Shown here: piece after piece, positions 1 through 7,139 of the stretch
How the letters are laid out: every line of letters begins with the position of its first letter
How positions within the stretch are numbered: the stretch's first letter is position 1
Assembly (NCBI GenBank): GCA_965249185.1
Contig: CBDFLS010000002.1
Coordinates: 682,001 to 746,000, forward strand
DNA from: CBDFLS01 sp965249185
GTDB lineage: Bacteria; Chloroflexota; Dehalococcoidia; Lucifugimonadales; Australimonadaceae
Direction of reading: 5' to 3'
Length of the DNA: 64,000 nt
Made by a program: the position numbers and the translations under genes
Notes under the pieces: generated by a model
Told to the model about the DNA's origin: nothing
Databases searched by the model: none
The model's input: the letters and a program-made list of their open reading frames with translations, nothing else

Positions 1-464
1 TCCTGGCTCTGCGGGCCGACCACTGGGACAGGCTGGCCGCGTGGGTCCATGAGAAGACGGGGATCGAAGAGGTGCTGGACCCGATGTTCAAGGGGCCTTC
101 GACGGTCAGGTTCCCGTACGTGGAGATGGTGGAGTACTTCTGCGCTGAGCTGACCAGGCAGTATAAGAGCCAGGACTTCTTCGAAGAGGCGGACCGCCGG
201 GGCATCACGGTGGGACCGGTCAACACCACGGCCGACCTGATGCGAGACCCCCACCTGGCCGCCCGCTCCTTCTGGCTGGACGTGGACCACCCGGAGACGG
301 GCGTGCTGCCCTACGCCCGCCCGCCCTACCGTCACAGCGAGACGCCGGCGGCCATTCACAGACCGGCGCCGCTCCTGGGACAGCACAACGACGAGGTCTA
401 CCGAGGGGAGCTGGGCTTCTCCGGCAAACGGATGCAGGCGCTTCGGGGCGCCGGGGTGATCTGA
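1..464 (+). CDS. CaiB/BaiF family III CoA-transferase, C-terminal part
   Basis: The reading frame is open from base 3, so the gene begins outside the window and only about 154 C-terminal residues are seen. The fragment has the usual C-terminal layout of family III CoA-transferases: a segment ending 'GITVGPVNTTADLMRDPHL', then 'RSFWLDVDHPETG', a proline-rich stretch, and 'APLLGQHNDEVYRGELGFS' near the end. These enzymes move CoA between organic acids. The catalytic Asp of the family lies in the missing N-terminal part. Two MaoC-type hydratase genes follow closely on the same strand (26-base gap), which suggests one acyl-CoA catabolic operon. The substrate cannot be told from sequence. Confidence 0.9.
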   Translation, partial: LALRADHWDRLAAWVHEKTGIEEVLDPMFKGPSTVRFPYVEMVEYFCAELTRQYKSQDFFEEADRRGITVGPVNTTADLMRDPHLAARSFWLDVDHPETGVLPYARPPYRHSETPAAIHRPAPLLGQHNDEVYRGELGFSGKRMQALRGAGVI

Positions 465-490
465 CGGAATCAAACGCGGAGAGGTGAAGT

Positions 491-1051
491 GTGACGCAAC
501 GTAACCCAGGACGCAGTAAGCGGCGCGGTGTGCCGATCGAGGAGGTGGAGAAGTGGATCGGCCATGAGCTAACCACGATCGTGGGCGGGGACGAGGCCAC
601 CCGCTCCGATATCCGCCGCCGGCTGGAGGTGTATGGCTTCGACTGCCCCCTGCACTACGACGCCGAGGTGGCGAAGCAGCACGGGTATCGGGACGTTATC
701 GCTCCCGCAACCATGGTCATCACCTTCTCGCTGCCCACCTACTGGGAGCCCGGCGACCCCGGACCCCGCCCGGACGAGAGCCCGCTGCTGCCCACCTTCT
801 CGGTGGCCGAGCTGCCGTCCCACGGCACCCGGGGTGTCGTCACCGACGTGGATGTCGAGTACCTGGAGCCGGTCTACCCGGGCGACTGGATCAGTTGCGC
901 CGCCACGATGACCAAGGTGGTGCCGAAGCAGACTCGCATCGGCAAAGGGGCCTTCATAACGGCGCAAACGGTGTACCGAAAGCAGACCGGAGAGGTGGTG
1001 GCCATCGAGAACCTCACCTCCTTCTCCTATACCCCCGAAGAGAAATCGTAA
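491..1051 (+). CDS. MaoC-like hot-dog dehydratase, first (N-terminal type) subunit
   Basis: 186 residues. GTG start preceded by a GAGAGGTGAAGT Shine-Dalgarno region. The protein resembles the FAS1-type/MaoC N-terminal hot-dog half ('VEKWIGHE' near the start, 'HYDAEVAKQHGYRDVIAPATMV' around residues 55-75, 'VDVEYLEPVYPGD' near 115-130). In this family it usually pairs with a second MaoC protein carrying the catalytic Asp/His hydratase motif, and that partner lies 11 bases downstream. Expected role: (R)-specific enoyl-CoA hydration or a related acyl-CoA step with the neighbouring CoA-transferase. The substrate is unknown. Confidence 0.8.
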   Translation: MTQRNPGRSKRRGVPIEEVEKWIGHELTTIVGGDEATRSDIRRRLEVYGFDCPLHYDAEVAKQHGYRDVIAPATMVITFSLPTYWEPGDPGPRPDESPLLPTFSVAELPSHGTRGVVTDVDVEYLEPVYPGDWISCAATMTKVVPKQTRIGKGAFITAQTVYRKQTGEVVAIENLTSFSYTPEEKS

Positions 1052-1062
1052 GGAGGCGCGGC

Positions 1063-1518
1063 GTGGCAAGAGACTGGTCAAAACAGCTCAACTTCGAGGA
1101 CGTGACGGTAGGCCAGGAGATCCCCGGCGTGGTCATGCCGCTCACGCTCCAGCGGCTGGTCATGGAGGCGGCGACCAACCGCGACTTCGTTCCCATCCAC
1201 TTCGACCGCGCGGCGGCCCAGGCCGGCGGAGCTCCCGACGCCTTCGCGAACACGCTCTTCATCCAGATGTTCTTCGAGGTCACGCTGCGCTACTGGATGG
1301 GGCTGGCGGGCCGGCTCAAGCGGCTGGGCTTCCGGATGTTCACGTTCACCCACGCGGGGATGGTGCTCCACAGCAAGGGACGGGTCACGGAGAAGCGCGA
1401 GGAGAACGGCCTGGGCCTGGTAGACCTCGATGTGTGGTACGAGGCCGAGCGGGACGGAGAGATGGTCACGGCGGTGAGAGGCACGGCCACGGTGGTGCTG
1501 CCGCTCGCGGGCCGCTAG
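1063..1518 (+). CDS. MaoC-like hot-dog dehydratase, second (catalytic type) subunit
   Basis: 151 residues from a GTG start with AGGAGG six bases upstream. The same frame stays open further upstream, but that part overlaps the preceding gene in another frame and lacks its own initiation signal. 'LTLQRLVMEAATNRDFVPIHFDRAAAQAGG' (residues about 27-56) matches the MaoC hydratase signature in which a catalytic Asp and His face each other (NRDFVPIHFD). It probably forms a heteromeric hydratase with the gene just upstream. Confidence 0.82.
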   Translation: MARDWSKQLNFEDVTVGQEIPGVVMPLTLQRLVMEAATNRDFVPIHFDRAAAQAGGAPDAFANTLFIQMFFEVTLRYWMGLAGRLKRLGFRMFTFTHAGMVLHSKGRVTEKREENGLGLVDLDVWYEAERDGEMVTAVRGTATVVLPLAGR

Positions 1519-1529
1519 GCCCCCGGACC

Positions 1530-1590
1530 GATACGCGTCGCGCCCGCCCCGCGCCGAACGGACCGGGACGGGATGGGCGCGACGCGTATC
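1530..1590. terminator. 16-bp perfect inverted repeat between convergent genes
   Basis: Bases 1530-1545 (GATACGCGTCGCGCCC) are the exact reverse complement of 1575-1590, with a 29-base GC-rich interior that can extend the pairing imperfectly. The repeat lies between the end of a plus-strand MaoC gene and the end of a minus-strand response regulator, so a bidirectional terminator is the simplest reading. There is no U tract on either side. A degenerate third copy of one arm (GGGCGACGCGTACC) follows at 1597-1610. Confidence 0.5.
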
Positions 1591-1643
1591 AAGACAGGGC
1601 GACGCGTACCAAGACGGCGGGGTACCCTACCGCAACGCTCCGG

Positions 1644-2327
1644 CTAGTCCACCAGCCCCGATCGGACGGCAAGAATAGCGGCGTGTGTACGGTCGGAGGC
1701 GCCCATCTTGCCGATGATGCTCTGCACGTATTTCTTCACCGTGACCTCCGCCAGATTCAGCTCCCGGGCGATCCGTTTGTTGGCGTAGCCCTGCGCCACC
1801 AGGCGAAGCACCTGTTGCTCCCGCGCCGTGAACCGGTCGATGGCCCGGGACCCCGGTGCCCGTTCCTCGGGCCGCCTGGGCGTCTGGACGAGTCCCCGGA
1901 CGGTGTCCAGGAGGAGACTGCTGCTGACCATGGTGCCGCCATCGGCCACGGCCCGAAGGGCCCGGCAAAGCAGCTCCCGGGGAGCATCCTTCCCCAGATA
2001 CCCCGCCGCGCCGGCCCGAAGAGCCTCCAGCACGTACTTCTTATCGTTGCCGTACATGGTGAGCACCATTACGGCGATTTCAGGACGCATCTCCTTCACC
2101 CGCTGTGCCAGCTCGATTCCGCTCATGCCGGGCATCCGGATGTCGGTGAGCAGTACGTCGACCTCAAGCTGGGCCGCCTTCTCGATGGCCTCCTCGCCGC
2201 TACTGGCTTCGCCGACGATCTCTATCCCCGGCTCGCTGCCGATCATCGAGCGGAGCCCCTCCCTCACCACGGGGTGATCGTCCACCACCAGGACACGCAG
2301 CACGCCTCTCTCACCAGCTACGATCAT
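1644..2327 (-). CDS. NarL/FixJ-type response regulator (orphan)
   Basis: 227 residues. The receiver domain (1-125) has the acidic pair D16-D17, phosphoacceptor D62 in 'LLTDIRMPGMSG', T90 and K113. A LuxR-type helix-turn-helix (165-225) begins 'FTAREQQVLRLVAQGYANKRIA'. A start at 2327 is chosen because GAGGAGG lies just upstream; ATG at 2339 overlaps that ribosome site, and the frame is open to 2408. No histidine kinase is adjacent, so its input and targets are unknown. It should bind DNA as a phosphorylation-controlled transcription factor. Confidence 0.88.
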   Translation of the reverse strand: MIVAGERGVLRVLVVDDHPVVREGLRSMIGSEPGIEIVGEASSGEEAIEKAAQLEVDVLLTDIRMPGMSGIELAQRVKEMRPEIAVMVLTMYGNDKKYVLEALRAGAAGYLGKDAPRELLCRALRAVADGGTMVSSSLLLDTVRGLVQTPRRPEERAPGSRAIDRFTAREQQVLRLVAQGYANKRIARELNLAEVTVKKYVQSIIGKMGASDRTHAAILAVRSGLVD

Positions 2328-2459
2328 ATGCCTCCTCATCCAACCACGAACCCGGCCATCGGGGACCACTGCGGGCCCCACCTGCTTTGTGACGCAGCGG
2401 GCGGACAATTGGGGGCCGGGCGGTTAAATCAAACAAGTCCTTGCCCACCAAGGTATTAG

Positions 2460-2723
2460 CTGGCCTCCCTGGAGGCCCAGCACCGCGCCCACGGCCGCGA
2501 GCACGACTACCTGGACCGCGCCTGGGCCGGCCAGCTTGAGGCAATCAACGTCCGTCTGCGAAACATCGAGGGCTCGCTGACCGGGTGGAGAGGCAGTCCC
2601 AACGGCGGCAATGGCCAGCGCCGCTTCTCCAGCCGGGACACGGGCATCGCCGGAGGGGGCGTCGCCTTCGCCACGGCGGTCTGGTGGGTGGTGGACCTGC
2701 TGCGCGCGGCCGGAGGGGTGTAG
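2460..2723 (+). pseudogene. start-less remnant of a small coiled-coil/membrane protein
   Basis: An 87-codon open frame follows directly after an in-frame TAG (2457-2459) and contains no ATG, GTG or TTG start. Its translation nonetheless looks like protein: a charged helical N-terminus ('LEAQHRAHGREHDYLDRAW'), a Gly/Asn/Arg linker, and a C-terminal hydrophobic helix ('GVAFATAVWWVVDLL') close to the stop. This layout is common in small phage- or chromosome-encoded membrane proteins. Loss of the first codons is the simplest explanation; a CTG start at 2460 cannot be excluded. Its 3' end meets the convergent gene at 2725. Confidence 0.4.
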
Positions 2724-2724
2724 C

Positions 2725-3075
2725 TCATGCCGCCTGCACATCCAACCCCAGCAGCAGAAACGGCTCCCCCCACTGCGTGGGGTCGTCCACATCCCAACGG
2801 GCCGTCGAGCTCGCCTCCTTGAGCCGGATACCGCCGTCACCGTCGCCGCCGTAGACCAGCAGCGCCGCGCCCTCGCCGGAGTCCGACACCCGGACGGCGT
2901 ATGCAGGACACGGCCCGCCGGCCGACCAGCCCGTCACCTGGCAGAGCCCCTCGGAGCCATCGGGCAGCACGGCCATCACCCGGGCAACCTCCCGCGGCTC
3001 CCCCTTGCCCTCGAAGACCTGGAACACGTCCATATCGCAGTTGGGCCCCGACTCCACCTCGACCTGGATGATCAC
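2725..3075 (-). CDS. conserved-looking hypothetical protein
   Basis: 116 residues from a GTG start at 3075 with AGGAGG seven bases upstream. The same frame is open to 3450, but that part runs antisense to the PiT gene and is treated as non-coding. The product is acidic and beta-rich, rich in Gly and Asp ('VYGGDGDGGIRL'), with two cysteines in 'CQVTGWSAGGPC' and an N-terminus 'IIQVEVESGPNCDMDVFQV'. There is no signal peptide or membrane segment, so it is probably cytoplasmic. I do not recognise the family. It sits 26 bases downstream of the PiT gene stop on the same strand and may be co-transcribed. Confidence 0.6.
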   Translation of the reverse strand: MIIQVEVESGPNCDMDVFQVFEGKGEPREVARVMAVLPDGSEGLCQVTGWSAGGPCPAYAVRVSDSGEGAALLVYGGDGDGGIRLKEASSTARWDVDDPTQWGEPFLLLGLDVQAA

Positions 3076-3101
3076 CGTGTCTCCTCCTGAGCGCCCCGTC
3101 C

Positions 3102-4091
3102 CTACGCAGGCGCCAGCGTCAGCAGCTTCGCCAGCACCCACCCCAGCGTCAGGCAGAATGGATAGGTGACGACCCACGCCAGCAGGATGCTCCGCGTCAC
3201 GCCCCAGCGCACTGCGGAGAGGCGCCTGGTGGCCCCCACGCCCATGATGGAGGAGCTCGCCGTGTGGGTGGTGCTGACCGGCAGTCCTATGGTCGATGCC
3301 GCTTCGATGACCGAGGCTGCTGTCACAGTGGCCGCGAAACCGTTGATGGGCTCCAGGCGTGTCACCCGCATCCCCAGGGTGCGGATCACCCGCCACCCGC
3401 CGATGGCGGTGCCCAGGCCGATGAACAGCGCGGCCACGAGCTGCATCCACAGCTCCACCTGCAGCTCCTGGGCGTAGTAAACGGCCCAGGCCAGCGCCAT
3501 GATGCCCATCGCGTTCTGGCCGTCGTTCCTGCCGTGGCTAAATGCAAGCAACGCCGACGAGAGGACCTGGAGCTTCCCGAACACGGAGTTGACCCCGGCG
3601 GGCGTACGGCGGCGGAGCAGCCAGTTGAGGCCAACCATGAGCAGGAACCCGCCGATGAACCCCAGCAGCGGTGAGAAGGCCAGGGCCAGCAGCACCTTCA
3701 CCACCACCGACATGTTGAGGCCGCCGAACCCGGCCACCGCTATGCCCGCGCCGACCACGGCCGCTATCAGCGAGTGGCTGACGCTTACCGGGTACCCCGT
3801 CCGCGTGGCGATGAACACCCAGACGATGGAGGCGGCGATGGCCGCCATCACGGCGTACTGCGTCATCAGCGCCGGGTCGATTATCCCCTTGCCAATGGTC
3901 TTGGCCACCGCCGTCCCGGCCAGGGCGCCCACGGTGTTCATCACTCCGGCCATGGCTACGGCCAACGCCGGCGTCAAGACCCGTGTGGAGATGACGGTGG
4001 CGACGCTATTGGCCGCGTCGTTCATACCGTTGGCGTACGCATAGCCCAGTGCCAACACGATGCTGGCCACCAGAATAGCCAGTTCAAGCAT
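3102..4091 (-). CDS. PiT-family inorganic phosphate (or sulfate) permease
   Basis: 329 residues, almost entirely hydrophobic helices. Both halves carry the family's inverted-repeat signature: 'ANGMNDAANSVATVISTR' near residue 20 and 'SHGRNDGQNAMGIMALAW' near residue 185, plus 'PVSTTHTASSSIMGVGATRR' close to the C-terminus. PiT proteins import metal-phosphate complexes with protons or sodium; some relatives carry sulfate. The start overlaps the end of the upstream DUF47 gene by 8 bases, the standard pairing of a PiT permease with its DUF47 accessory protein. Confidence 0.92.
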   Translation of the reverse strand: MLELAILVASIVLALGYAYANGMNDAANSVATVISTRVLTPALAVAMAGVMNTVGALAGTAVAKTIGKGIIDPALMTQYAVMAAIAASIVWVFIATRTGYPVSVSHSLIAAVVGAGIAVAGFGGLNMSVVVKVLLALAFSPLLGFIGGFLLMVGLNWLLRRRTPAGVNSVFGKLQVLSSALLAFSHGRNDGQNAMGIMALAWAVYYAQELQVELWMQLVAALFIGLGTAIGGWRVIRTLGMRVTRLEPINGFAATVTAASVIEAASTIGLPVSTTHTASSSIMGVGATRRLSAVRWGVTRSILLAWVVTYPFCLTLGWVLAKLLTLAPA

Positions 4092-4731
4092 GCTTCAGTA
4101 CGATGGCCTCAAGCACGTTGGCCGCGTCCTCGCACCGGTCGGTCGTCGCCTCGAGCTGGCCGTAGATCTCCCGCCATTTGATGATCTCGATGGGGTCCTT
4201 TTCGCGGGCGAAGAGCTCACCCACCGCCTTGGAGGTCACCTGGTCCGCCTCGTTCTCCAGTCGGTTCAGCTCCACTGCATGGACAAGGATCTCCCGGAGC
4301 TTGGTCCCTCGCCAGTGCAGCTTCTCACCCGCCTCCTCCAGCACCGCGCCGGCCCGCTCGATGATCCGTGCCAGCTCTCGGGCACGCTCCGTGGGGGCGT
4401 CCACCCCGTACTCCACCATCAAACGCGCCACCTCCTCCACGTCGTCCACCACATCGTCCAGCCGCTCCCCAAGCTGCGCGATATCCTCCCGGTCGAAGGG
4501 GGTCACGAAGGTCAGGTGCAGGCTCGTCATGATCTGATGGATCAGATGGTCCCCCACCTCCTCCAGCCGCTTGATCTCGGCGGCCTTGGCTTCGACATTC
4601 TCGTAGTGCTCCATCAGGTCCACCAGCTTCACCGTCACCTCGTGAAGGTTGCGGGTGCTGCTGTGGAGCAGGCCGAAGAACACCTCCTCTCGCGGCTTTA
4701 GAAACTGGGGCAGGAAATTCGTTAGTCGCAC
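4084..4731 (-). CDS. DUF47/PhoU-like accessory protein of the PiT transporter
   Basis: 215 residues from a GTG start at 4731 with GGAGG six bases upstream; the frame is open to 4785 without a better signal. All-helical PhoU-like fold with 'ERLDDVVDDVEEVARLMVEYG' and 'ELNRLENEADQVTSKAV', the acidic metal-binding pattern of DUF47 proteins. Members of the family are encoded beside PiT permeases and are thought to regulate or couple uptake. The gene overlaps pit by 8 bases, so the two are translationally coupled. Confidence 0.9.
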   Translation of the reverse strand: MRLTNFLPQFLKPREEVFFGLLHSSTRNLHEVTVKLVDLMEHYENVEAKAAEIKRLEEVGDHLIHQIMTSLHLTFVTPFDREDIAQLGERLDDVVDDVEEVARLMVEYGVDAPTERARELARIIERAGAVLEEAGEKLHWRGTKLREILVHAVELNRLENEADQVTSKAVGELFAREKDPIEIIKWREIYGQLEATTDRCEDAANVLEAIVLKHA

Positions 4732-4784
4732 GTTCCACCTCCCCGCGGGGCGCTCCCGCGGCCCTCGCAACACGGCCGAAAGCA

Positions 4785-4819
4785 CAATAAAAAGCCCTTC
4801 CTCCTGAGGGGAAGGGCTT
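4785..4819 (-). terminator. intrinsic terminator after the SelW-like gene
   Basis: AAGCCCTTCC (4792-4801) pairs perfectly with GGAAGGGCTT (4810-4819) around an 8-base loop. On the minus strand the hairpin is followed at once by TTTTTATT. It lies downstream of the selenoprotein gene and about 60 bases upstream of the DUF47-pit operon start, so it probably ends the former; an attenuator role for the latter is possible. Confidence 0.8.
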
Positions 4820-4909
4820 AGTAGGTCGGTGACGGAATCAACGGATAATCACCCATTCGGCTTGCCGGAGCATAGTATGCGTTCAATATGACGTCTACCC
4901 GTCTGGCGG

Positions 4910-5212
4910 CTATCTGGAGGCCGTCTCCAGCGCCTCCTTAGCCCTCTCCAACCGCTCGTGAATCGTCATCTTCAGCTCATTGAGGTCGCCCCGGCTGGGT
5001 CCCGACACGCCCAGGGCCTTCTTGTCGTAGAGAAGCTCTCCATCCACATGCACCTCGAAGCGCCCCTTGCCCACCGGCGTCAGCGACACCCCGAGGTCGC
5101 CCTCGAAGGTGTGCCACAACTCGACCGCCGTCCAGGCGGCCATCGGAAGGTGCCCTCAGGAGAGACAGTAGCGGATATCGGCCTGCAGGACGCCCTCTAG
5201 CTGTTCTTGCAT
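4910..5212 (-). CDS. SelW-like (Rdx family) selenoprotein with in-frame UGA
   Basis: Read from ATG at 5212 (GAGGAG six bases upstream), codon 19 is TGA (5156-5158). Translating it as selenocysteine (U) gives 'IRYCLSUGHLPMAAW': C16-x-x-U19 in exactly the place of the redox CxxC/CxxU motif of Rdx/SelW proteins. The rest also fits the family ('GVSLTPVGKGRFEVHVDGEL', ending in an amphipathic helix). Total length is 100 residues, typical for bacterial SelW-like proteins. The alternative ATG at 5143, after the UGA, has no ribosome site and would remove the active site. A stable hairpin follows the UGA at SECIS distance. Likely role: thioredoxin-like redox protein of the cytoplasm. Selenocysteine-insertion genes are not in this window. 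Confidence 0.88.
5123..5141 (-). promoter_or_regulatory. candidate bacterial SECIS hairpin
   Basis: Fourteen bases after the UGA, GGCCGCC (5141 down to 5135) pairs with GGCGGUC (5129 down to 5123), seven pairs including one G-U, enclosing the loop UGGAC. The loop begins about 21 bases after the UGA and has G among its first residues, as described for bacterial SelB-binding SECIS elements. It lies inside the coding sequence, as bacterial SECIS elements do. Confidence 0.65.
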
Positions 5213-5297
5213 ATGCGACTCCTCAACGCTCACGCTACGTCTGTTCCCAGTTTACTATGTCCCGTCCTCAGCCTCAAGGAGCCGGGCCGCTTTTGAG

Positions 5298-5326
5298 TGG
5301 TCATCACGGAGCCCATGGCGTAGGAT
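5298..5326 (+). promoter_or_regulatory. candidate cofE promoter, near-leaderless
   Basis: TGGTCA (5298-5303), 17-base spacer, TAGGAT (5321-5326). The cofE ATG is only 10 bases past the -10 box, implying a very short or absent 5' leader. Both boxes match sigma-70 consensus only partly. Confidence 0.35.
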
Positions 5327-5335
5327 GAGCTTGCT

Positions 5336-6112
5336 ATGCCGCCACAGGTAACGCTCATCGGTATCGAGAGCCTGCCCGAGGTCCGCCCCGGCGACGACCT
5401 GGCCCGCCTCATCGTCGAGGCCGCCGAACGCCAGGTCACGCCTCTCGCCTCCGGCGACCTGCTCGTGGTGACCCAGAAGGTGGTGTCCAAAGCCGAGGGC
5501 CGCTTGGTCCGGCTGGCGGAGGTGTCGCCCTCCCCCCGAGCGGTGGAGGCGGCCAAGACGGCCGACAAGGACCCACGCCTAGTGGAGGTGGTGCTCCGGG
5601 AGGCCCGGCGTATCGTTCGCATGGAGCGGGGCGTCATCATCACGGAGACCCATCACGGCTTCCGTTGCGCCAACTCCGGCGTGGACGCCTCCAACGTGGG
5701 GCCTGACGCCGTGGGGCCTGACGCCGACGAGGTGGTAAGCCTCCTGCCCGAGGATTCCGACGCGTCGGCCCGGCGCATACGCCAGGGGGTGCGGGACGCC
5801 ACGGGCGCCCAGGTGGCGGTTCTCATCTCCGACACCTTCGGCCGGCCCTGGCGCGAGGGCGCCGCCAATGTGGCCATCGGCGTGGCCGGCATGGAGCCGC
5901 TGCTGGACTACCGGGGCCAGCGGGACCTCCACGGCCACGAGCTCCAGACCACGGTCATCGCCGTGGCCGACGAGCTGGCGGCGGCGGCGGAGCTGGTGAC
6001 CAACAAGCTCACCCGCGTGCCGGCGGCCATCGTCCGGGGCTACCCCTTCCAACCGGGTGAATCGGGCATCGGCCCCCTCATCCGCGACGCCTCCACCGAC
6101 CTGTTCCAGTGA
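5336..6112 (+). CDS. cofE: coenzyme F420-0:L-glutamate ligase
   Basis: 258 residues, close to known CofE length. CofE adds glutamates to F420-0 using GTP and a divalent metal. Seen motifs: 'SGDLLVVTQKVVSKAEGR' (39-56), 'THHGFRCANSGVDASN' (about 104-119), 'LPEDSDASARRIR', and 'VLISDTFGRPWREGAANVAIGVAG' split across 160-185. The presence of cofE implies F420-dependent redox chemistry in the cell. A 15-base tandem duplication (5696-5725) inserts a repeated VGPDA after 'DASN', where relatives are shorter. The next transcription unit is thiamine synthesis, with no obvious link. Confidence 0.93.
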   Translation: MPPQVTLIGIESLPEVRPGDDLARLIVEAAERQVTPLASGDLLVVTQKVVSKAEGRLVRLAEVSPSPRAVEAAKTADKDPRLVEVVLREARRIVRMERGVIITETHHGFRCANSGVDASNVGPDAVGPDADEVVSLLPEDSDASARRIRQGVRDATGAQVAVLISDTFGRPWREGAANVAIGVAGMEPLLDYRGQRDLHGHELQTTVIAVADELAAAAELVTNKLTRVPAAIVRGYPFQPGESGIGPLIRDASTDLFQ

Positions 6113-6157
6113 GCGGTTAGACCCAGCCTCGGCCTCTTTTCCCGCCCACAGCCACGA

Positions 6158-6187
6158 TTGACTCCCCTCCGCCGCCCGTGCTAGGCT
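6158..6187 (+). promoter_or_regulatory. candidate promoter of the thi operon
   Basis: TTGACT (6158-6163), 18-base spacer, TAGGCT (6182-6187). It is placed about 20 bases before the TPP aptamer, as expected for a riboswitch leader. Confidence 0.55.
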
Positions 6188-6204
6188 GGCGCCAGCAGAC
6201 ATAG

Positions 6205-6300
6205 AGCCGCCGGGAGCTTGGGCAAGCCAGGCTGAGAGGCCCCGACGTATTTGGGGCGACCGGAGCACCTGATCTGGGTAATGCCAGCGCAGGGAGAACG
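6205..6300 (+). ncRNA. TPP (THI-box) riboswitch aptamer
   Basis: The conserved THI-box elements are present in order: CGGGAGC near 6211, GGCTGAGAGG at 6230-6239, then a P3-type arm, and CACCTGATCTGGGTAATG followed by CCAGCGCAGGG (6266-6293). The aptamer binds thiamine pyrophosphate in the nascent leader. It sits directly in front of thiG, with a terminator hairpin between, so high TPP should shut off thiG-thiE-thiS. Confidence 0.95.
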
Positions 6301-6302
6301 CA

Positions 6303-6341
6303 AACCACCGCTTTCACCCTGGGGCAGGCGGTGGTTTTTAT
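6303..6341 (+). terminator. riboswitch-controlled intrinsic terminator
   Basis: AACCACCGC (6303-6311) pairs perfectly with GCGGTGGTT (6328-6336), followed by a T-rich run. It starts immediately after the TPP aptamer and ends about 15 bases before the thiG start, the arrangement of a transcription-terminating THI-box switch. Confidence 0.88.
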
Positions 6342-6356
6342 TTCGGAGGCAGCGCC

Positions 6357-7139
6357 ATGGGTGAAGACCTGCTGCGCATCGGCGAGTGGAGCTTCCACTC
6401 GCGGCTCATCGCCGGCACGGGCCGCCACCGGAACGACGACGAGATGGTGTCCTCGCTAGAGGCCTCGGGCGCCGAGGTGGTCACCGTCGCCATCCGCCGC
6501 CTGGACCTGGACACGCCAGGCCAGAAGACGATCCTCGACATCATCGACACCTCGCGGTACACGGTGCTGCCCAACACCGCCGGCTGCCGCACGCCCGACG
6601 AGGCGGTGCTCGTGGCGAAGCTCGCCCGGTCGCTGGGGCTGCCCCACTGGGTGAAGCTGGAGGTGATCCCCGACCCGAAGTACCTGCTGCCCGACCCGCT
6701 CGGCACCGTGGAGGCCGCGCGGCGGCTCCTGGACGAGGGGTTCACGGTGCTCCCGTATATCCACGCGGACCCCGTCCTGGCGCGGCATCTGGAGGGATTG
6801 GGATGCGCCACGGTCATGCCCCTGGGCTCCGCCATCGGCTCCGGCCAGGGCATCCACACCGCCGAGGAGATCCGGATCATCGTCGAGCAGGCCTCCGTGC
6901 CCGTCGTGGTGGACGCCGGCCTCGGTGTGCCCTCGGACGCCGCCCAGGCCATGGAGATGGGCGCCTCCGCCGTGCTGGTCAACACCGCCATCGCCCAGGC
7001 CCAAGACCCCACGCTCATGGCCCAGGCCTTCCGGCTGGGCGTCGAGGCGGGCCGCAAGGCCTTCCTGGCGGGCCGCATCCAGCCCAAACCCTACGCCCAG
7101 CCCAGCAGCCCCGTGGAGGGCGTGGTCCGCTCGCCATGA
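6357..7139 (+). CDS. thiG: thiazole synthase
   Basis: 260 residues; GGAGG ten bases before the ATG. ThiG condenses 1-deoxyxylulose-5-phosphate, dehydroglycine and ThiS-thiocarboxylate sulfur into the thiazole of thiamine. K100 in 'HWVKLEVIPD' is the Schiff-base lysine. 'SRLIAGTGR', 'VLPYIHADPVLARHL', 'LGSAIGSGQG' and 'VVDAGLGVPSDAAQAMEMGA' are standard phosphate and barrel motifs. First gene of the TPP-riboswitch operon; its stop overlaps the thiE start in ATGA. Confidence 0.97.
   Translation: MGEDLLRIGEWSFHSRLIAGTGRHRNDDEMVSSLEASGAEVVTVAIRRLDLDTPGQKTILDIIDTSRYTVLPNTAGCRTPDEAVLVAKLARSLGLPHWVKLEVIPDPKYLLPDPLGTVEAARRLLDEGFTVLPYIHADPVLARHLEGLGCATVMPLGSAIGSGQGIHTAEEIRIIVEQASVPVVVDAGLGVPSDAAQAMEMGASAVLVNTAIAQAQDPTLMAQAFRLGVEAGRKAFLAGRIQPKPYAQPSSPVEGVVRSP

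Noticed and set aside
4910..5143. A 77-residue gene starting at ATG 5143
   Set aside because: No Shine-Dalgarno sequence, and the product would lack the family's redox motif. The longer frame through the UGA explains both the start signal and the homology.
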